A DNA stretch of 34,950 nucleotides, taken from assembly GCA_945893075.1 (NCBI GenBank), contig CAMDDX010000034.1, forward strand, positions 1 to 34,950, in the 5' to 3' direction. This DNA is from Planctomyces sp. SH-PL62. Lineage in GTDB: Bacteria > Planctomycetota > Planctomycetia > Planctomycetales > Planctomycetaceae. Positions within the stretch are counted from its first letter, which is position 1. Each line of letters begins with the position of its first letter. The notes under the pieces are model-generated. The model was not told where the DNA came from. It was given only the letters and a program-made list of their open reading frames with translations, and ran no database searches. Made by a program: the position numbers and the translations under genes. Positions 31,759 to 34,950 of the stretch are shown here, in pieces.

Positions 31759-32894
31759 AGGGAAGTGATCTCCTGCCGATTGTCTAGCACCGTCAACTCG
31801 ACGAGGCTTGAGCGTCGCGGTTCGCTGCAGTGCGGCTTCGGAACCGACACGTCCGGTTCCGTGAGCGGTCTGTTCTTCTTACCGGGGCCAAACAGAAACA
31901 GCTTCGCGACCGTCATCAACCCGCGCATCGAACCAAACGTGTCGGCGACCGCGCTCGGCTCGTAGCCGCAGTGGACCATACAGTCGGTGCATTTTGAGTT
32001 GCCGCTCGCGCGGCCGTAACGATTCCATTCGGTGGTCTCGATTAGTTCGCGGAAGCTGGAGGTATAGCCCTCGTTGAGCAAATAGCACGGCTTTTGCCAG
32101 CCGAAGATGTTGTAGGCCGGACTCCCCCACGGCGTGCATTCGAGATCCCAGTTCCCTTTGAGGAACTCGATGAACAACGGCGACTGATTGAACCGCCAGC
32201 TTCGCTTCGCTCCGTCGAGCAACCGGCGAAACAAGGTGACCGTCTCACGCGAGTGCAGGAAATGTTCTTGATCGGGAGCTTTCTCATACGGATAGCCCGG
32301 CGAGACCATCATCCCTTCGACCCCCATCTCCATCAGCGTGTCGAAGAACTCGTGATAGCGTTCCGGCTTGGCGTTGTTGAACAGCGTCGAGTTTGTCGTG
32401 ACTCGGAAGCCGGCCTTGATCGCCGCTTTGATCGCACTGACGGCGATGTCATAGGTGCCGTCGCGACAGACCGCGAAGTCGTGTTCCTCGGCGGGTCCAT
32501 CGAGATGCACGGAGAAGGACAAATACTTTGACGGCGTGAACTTCGACAGATGCTTCTCCAGCAGCAACGCATTCGTGCAAAGGTAGACGTACTTCTTGCG
32601 AGCCACCAAGCCGCTCACGATCTCACCAATTTGCGGATGCAGCAGCGGCTCACCGCCAGGAATCGAGACCATCGGAGCACCGCACTCATCGACCGCCTGA
32701 AAGCACTCCGCCGGCGTCAGTTGCTTGCGAAGGATCTCGGCCGGGTGCTGAATCTTTCCGCAACCGGCGCACGCCAGATTGCAGCGAAACAGCGGTTCCA
32801 GCATCAGCACCAACGGATACCGCTTCACGCCGCGCAGCTTTTGGCCAAGCACGTACGTGGCGACAGTCCACATTTGCGAAATCGGAACACCCAT
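31755..32894 (-). CDS. hpnH: Adenosyl-hopene transferase HpnH (radical SAM)
   Basis: 379 residues from the ATG at 32894, with GGGAGG 7 nt upstream; an earlier in-frame start is unsupported. The radical SAM motif CNLACAGC has Cys at 38, 42 and 45, followed by the HpnH hallmark GKIQHP and later SIPGGEPLLHP. A C-terminal cysteine region (KCTDCMVHCGYEPSA) agrees with the family. HpnH adds adenosine to diploptene to start the C35 hopanoid side chain, so the organism probably makes extended hopanoids. No squalene-hopene cyclase or other hpn genes are visible in the window. The stop codon is within the palindrome at 31706-31758. Regulation is not evident. Confidence 0.93.
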   Translation of the reverse strand: MGVPISQMWTVATYVLGQKLRGVKRYPLVLMLEPLFRCNLACAGCGKIQHPAEILRKQLTPAECFQAVDECGAPMVSIPGGEPLLHPQIGEIVSGLVARKKYVYLCTNALLLEKHLSKFTPSKYLSFSVHLDGPAEEHDFAVCRDGTYDIAVSAIKAAIKAGFRVTTNSTLFNNAKPERYHEFFDTLMEMGVEGMMVSPGYPYEKAPDQEHFLHSRETVTLFRRLLDGAKRSWRFNQSPLFIEFLKGNWDLECTPWGSPAYNIFGWQKPCYLLNEGYTSSFRELIETTEWNRYGRASGNSKCTDCMVHCGYEPSAVADTFGSMRGLMTVAKLFLFGPGKKNRPLTEPDVSVPKPHCSEPRRSSLVELTVLDNRQEITSL

Positions 32895-33059
32895 GAAACC
32901 GCCTCCCTGCAAAATCTCAAATCTCAAATCGAGGCAGGTGATAGCAAGTCGGCGATCAATCTGTCAGCCCCAAGATGCTTGCCGCTGCTTGACGCTGTTG
33001 TCCGAGAGTTGAATCATCTCGCCTTCTCGGACCTTGCCTCTCTCAACCAGGAGCCTGCC

Positions 33060-33767
33060 ATGAGTCACTTGCTGCGCCGGTGTGTGTGCTTTGCGTTCTG
33101 CCTGAGTTTAATCGCTGCGTGCGTTGCAGAAGCGACCGCACAAGAAAAGAAGGAAGCTCCGGTCGTGCCGCCGCGCGAGGGGAAGCGTGAGAAAGTTCAA
33201 ATCTTCAACGGCAAAGACCTGACCGGCTGGGTCGGGCATGAGAAGTATTGGTCGGTGAAGGACGGCGTCATCACCGGCAAGAACACCGAACCGGTGCCGG
33301 TCAGCACGTACTTGCTGACCGAACGAAAATTCTCCGACTTCCGGCTGGTCTTCGAGTCCAAGCTGGTGACCTCCGAGATGCACTCCGGGATCGCGATGTG
33401 GGGCCGGCTGGCACCAGAGAAAATGGACAAGTTCACGTACGCCGGCCACTTGGTCATGTATCCGTCGGGCTATGGCTTTTACGACCTCTACGGTCGCAAC
33501 ATGCTGCATCAGAACGCCGACAAGGCGAAATCGGTCGGCAAGCAACACGACTGGAACAAAATGGAGATCTTGGCCCAAGGCAACCGCATTCGCTTCGTGC
33601 TCAATGGCCAGTTGATCTCTGATTGGCGCGAGCCGGAACCGGACCGCATCAAGGAAGCGCCGATCGGACTGCAACTGCACTCGAACAAGGAGCCGCAGGA
33701 ATTGCAGTGGAAGGGACTGGAGTTGGAGACCTTCCCGGAAGACAAGCTGCTGACCGTCAAGGAATAA
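33060..33767 (+). CDS. Secreted DUF1080 (3-keto-disaccharide hydrolase-like) protein
   Basis: 235 residues from the ATG at 33060, supported by AGGAG about 7 nt upstream and a signal peptide ([20 protein letters not shown] with a lipobox-like LIAAC). It might therefore be a lipoprotein anchored near Cys 21. The mature part is a single DUF1080 concanavalin-like domain (from about 45; opening [11 protein letters not shown] and ending [11 protein letters not shown]), complete in length. DUF1080 proteins are abundant in planctomycetes; some hydrolyse 3-keto sugars made by oxidoreductases, and others probably only bind sugars. The gene stands alone; the 3' side adjoins the 17-nt tandem array. The frame upstream of 33060 is open for 170 codons but lacks features of a gene. 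Confidence 0.88.
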   Translation: MSHLLRRCVCFAFCLSLIAACVAEATAQEKKEAPVVPPREGKREKVQIFNGKDLTGWVGHEKYWSVKDGVITGKNTEPVPVSTYLLTERKFSDFRLVFESKLVTSEMHSGIAMWGRLAPEKMDKFTYAGHLVMYPSGYGFYDLYGRNMLHQNADKAKSVGKQHDWNKMEILAQGNRIRFVLNGQLISDWREPEPDRIKEAPIGLQLHSNKEPQELQWKGLELETFPEDKLLTVKE

Positions 33768-33812
33768 CGGACGAGCGTGAATCGCTCCAGTTCGTGCCTC
33801 AAGTCGGTTGCC

Positions 33813-33897
33813 GCGCTGATCCAACTGCAGCGCCGATCCAACTGCAGCGCCGATCCAACTGCAGCGCCGATCCAACTGCAGCGCTGATCCAACTGCC
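33813..33897. repeat. 17-nt tandem array, five units
   Basis: Five consecutive copies of GCGCYGATCCAACTGCA start at 33813, 33830, 33847, 33864 and 33881. Units 2-4 are identical; 1 and 5 carry a T at position 5, and the last ends in C. The unit is not a multiple of three, so it does not keep one frame. It starts exactly where the Uma2 gene loses similarity to its family. Confidence 0.92.
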
Positions 33898-34180
33898 GCG
33901 TTGCGTTATCGCCGCCGACAACTCCGGGAGTGTGTAGCCGGTACAAAAACCGCAGGCCAATCAAATCAAAATGCGGTTCGGCATGGTTGTTGGCTGAGAC
34001 TGGCGATCCCCTGTGAACGACTCCTTCGATGAGTTCTGCCTTCTTGAGTTCGGGCATGGCGTCATAGCGCCGCTCGAATTCCGCGCGAGTCAACCGGTCC
34101 CCGTCTTGCAGCGGCGGCACATCGAGGAGCAAAGTTTTCAGCGGATCGTGACGCGGCAACGGCGCGGCCAAAGTCGTCAT
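33887..34180 (-). pseudogene. Truncated Uma2 family endonuclease
   Basis: The first 98 codons after the ATG at 34180 read like an Uma2 protein: [15 protein letters not shown], then [29 protein letters not shown] and [13 protein letters not shown], then [15 protein letters not shown] site lies about 8 nt upstream. From 33887 the frame enters the 17-nt tandem array and then runs antisense through the DUF1080 gene to 33509 without recognisable sequence. The catalytic PD-(D/E)XK region, which in Uma2 proteins lies further downstream, is missing. It is therefore a 5' remnant. Uma2 genes are numerous and mobile in planctomycetes, so the loss may have followed recombination or insertion at the array. 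Confidence 0.75.
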
Positions 34181-34240
34181 GACTGGCTCTCCAGAAGAGG
34201 GACGCGCACCAAGAGACCACTGAACTCTGAAACTCGACAT

Positions 34241-34937
34241 TCAAATGTCGCAGCGATTCCCTGTCGGGCGCACGACGCGCTTGGCGCGCGAGCCCTCGCC
34301 TGCTGTTTTGGCCTTGGAATTGCCGTCGATGGTCGTTGCCTGACAGTCTTCCAATCCACACTTGGTTCGGTTGGCGACGCCAAAACAGAAATCAGAACAC
34401 CTGCCCCCTCGCCTGGTTCCCCTCGCGTCCCGGGACGACGGCTTTGGGAAAACTCCAAAAATTTCGTCAAGACTCACCGGTTGTGACGTGACGTTTTTTG
34501 TAAAGATGGGTAGTTTGGGTAGGCGCGTCACGTCTTATCAGAACAACCGGTGCAACCGGAATCCTCCGAATTCTCGACTTCGGATTACTCGCTGAGCGGT
34601 CCGACTGTAGGCGTTCTTCTTGAAGAACTGGTTTTGCAAACTAGAAAGTTCGCCCCTTGCGCGAAGTTGTGCGGATTCTGTCAGTTCCAACAGAAGATTG
34701 CAGTTTGCAGGTTCACGAAGTCGCACGGTTTAGCCGGTTTGGAACACGCGAAATTCCCTGTCACTACCCCATTGATTCACCACTTTCGGAATAGTCATTT
34801 CGGCCATGCTCGCGGCCACTCTGCGATTAGCTGCGAGCGAAGTCCGACGCGTTTTTTTCTTGCGCACGATCCCGGCATGAGGCCGGCTTCGCAATCACCA
34901 CATGGACTCGCTTTTCATCCTGTGAGGAGACACCACG
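34241..34937. other. Gene-free stretch, long leader of the right-edge gene
   Basis: No ORF with a plausible start and composition is seen on either strand. The clearest structure is an interrupted inverted repeat at 34476-34551: ACCGGTT (34476) with AACCGGT (34545), and GACGTGACG (34485) with CGTCACGTC (34526). A T-rich stretch follows the first arm. It may be a leader or regulatory region for the gene beginning at 34938, or unrelated non-coding DNA. Confidence 0.4.
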
Positions 34938-34950
34938 ATGTTGTTCACCC
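34938..34950 (+). CDS. Start of an unidentified gene at the right edge
   Basis: ATG at 34938 is preceded by GAGGAG about 10 nt upstream and is followed by codons for Met-Leu-Phe-Thr before the window ends. The ribosome site and the absence of any other gene in the preceding 700 nt support a real start. Nothing can be said about the product. Confidence 0.5.

Noticed and set aside
34013..34531. ORFs around the Uma2 remnant and the gene-free stretch
   Set aside because: They are antisense to the Uma2 remnant or lack ribosome sites and domain-like composition.

Overview
The window looks like chromosomal DNA of a planctomycete. The evidence is a PVC-type combination of families: DUF6797 plus multi-CxxCH cytochromes, a beta-propeller/HEAT/c-heme protein, ThuA, DUF1080, DUF885, GxxExxY and Uma2 proteins, and the hopanoid enzyme HpnH. 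GC-rich composition and the extreme abundance of palindromic repeats fit this. No rRNA, tRNA, CRISPR array or recognisable transposase was seen. Assignment below phylum is not attempted.

Layout. 1-1800: the start of a small secreted-type or structural protein gene running off the left edge, a degenerate 21-nt tandem array, one orphan gene and a nested palindrome. 1796-6912: a tight five-gene operon on the minus strand (membrane protein, DUF4129, DUF4350, MoxR ATPase, DUF58), with overlaps at every junction. 7166-9480: a long hairpin, a large secreted protein and a second nested palindrome. 9628-14418: a tandem alpha/beta hydrolase, a GxxExxY gene framed by two matching hairpins, and a DUF885 metallopeptidase. 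14698-21698: a ThuA-LamG gene followed in the -1 frame by a DUF6797/propeller/PA14/five-heme cytochrome gene. 21659-28985: a radical SAM protein, a zinc-peptidase-like secreted protein, a propeller/HEAT/c-heme protein and a membrane-anchored hydrolase. 29147-32894: a FabF-like ketosynthase, a secreted isoaspartyl peptidase and HpnH. 33060-34950: a DUF1080 protein, a truncated Uma2 gene running into a 17-nt tandem repeat, a 700-nt gene-free stretch and the first codons of a gene leaving the right edge.

The main finding is a dense set of structurally similar but sequence-distinct elements. Many are inverted repeats whose arms are themselves palindromes, resembling REPINs (REP doublets). Some lie between genes, several supply or abut a stop codon, and five lie inside or at the junction of the ThuA and cytochrome genes without breaking the reading frame, much like Rickettsia palindromic elements. 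One of them lies just after an A-AAA-AAG slippery heptamer that ends the ThuA-LamG frame. The downstream cytochrome frame has no signal peptide or good ribosome site of its own, so a -1 frameshift producing a polypeptide of about 2,330 residues is a specific, testable possibility.

The secreted hydrolases, ThuA/LamG/DUF1080 proteins and c-type cytochromes suggest polysaccharide or sugar oxidation at the cell envelope. The minus-strand operon looks like a MoxR-chaperoned envelope complex. HpnH indicates extended (C35) hopanoid synthesis.
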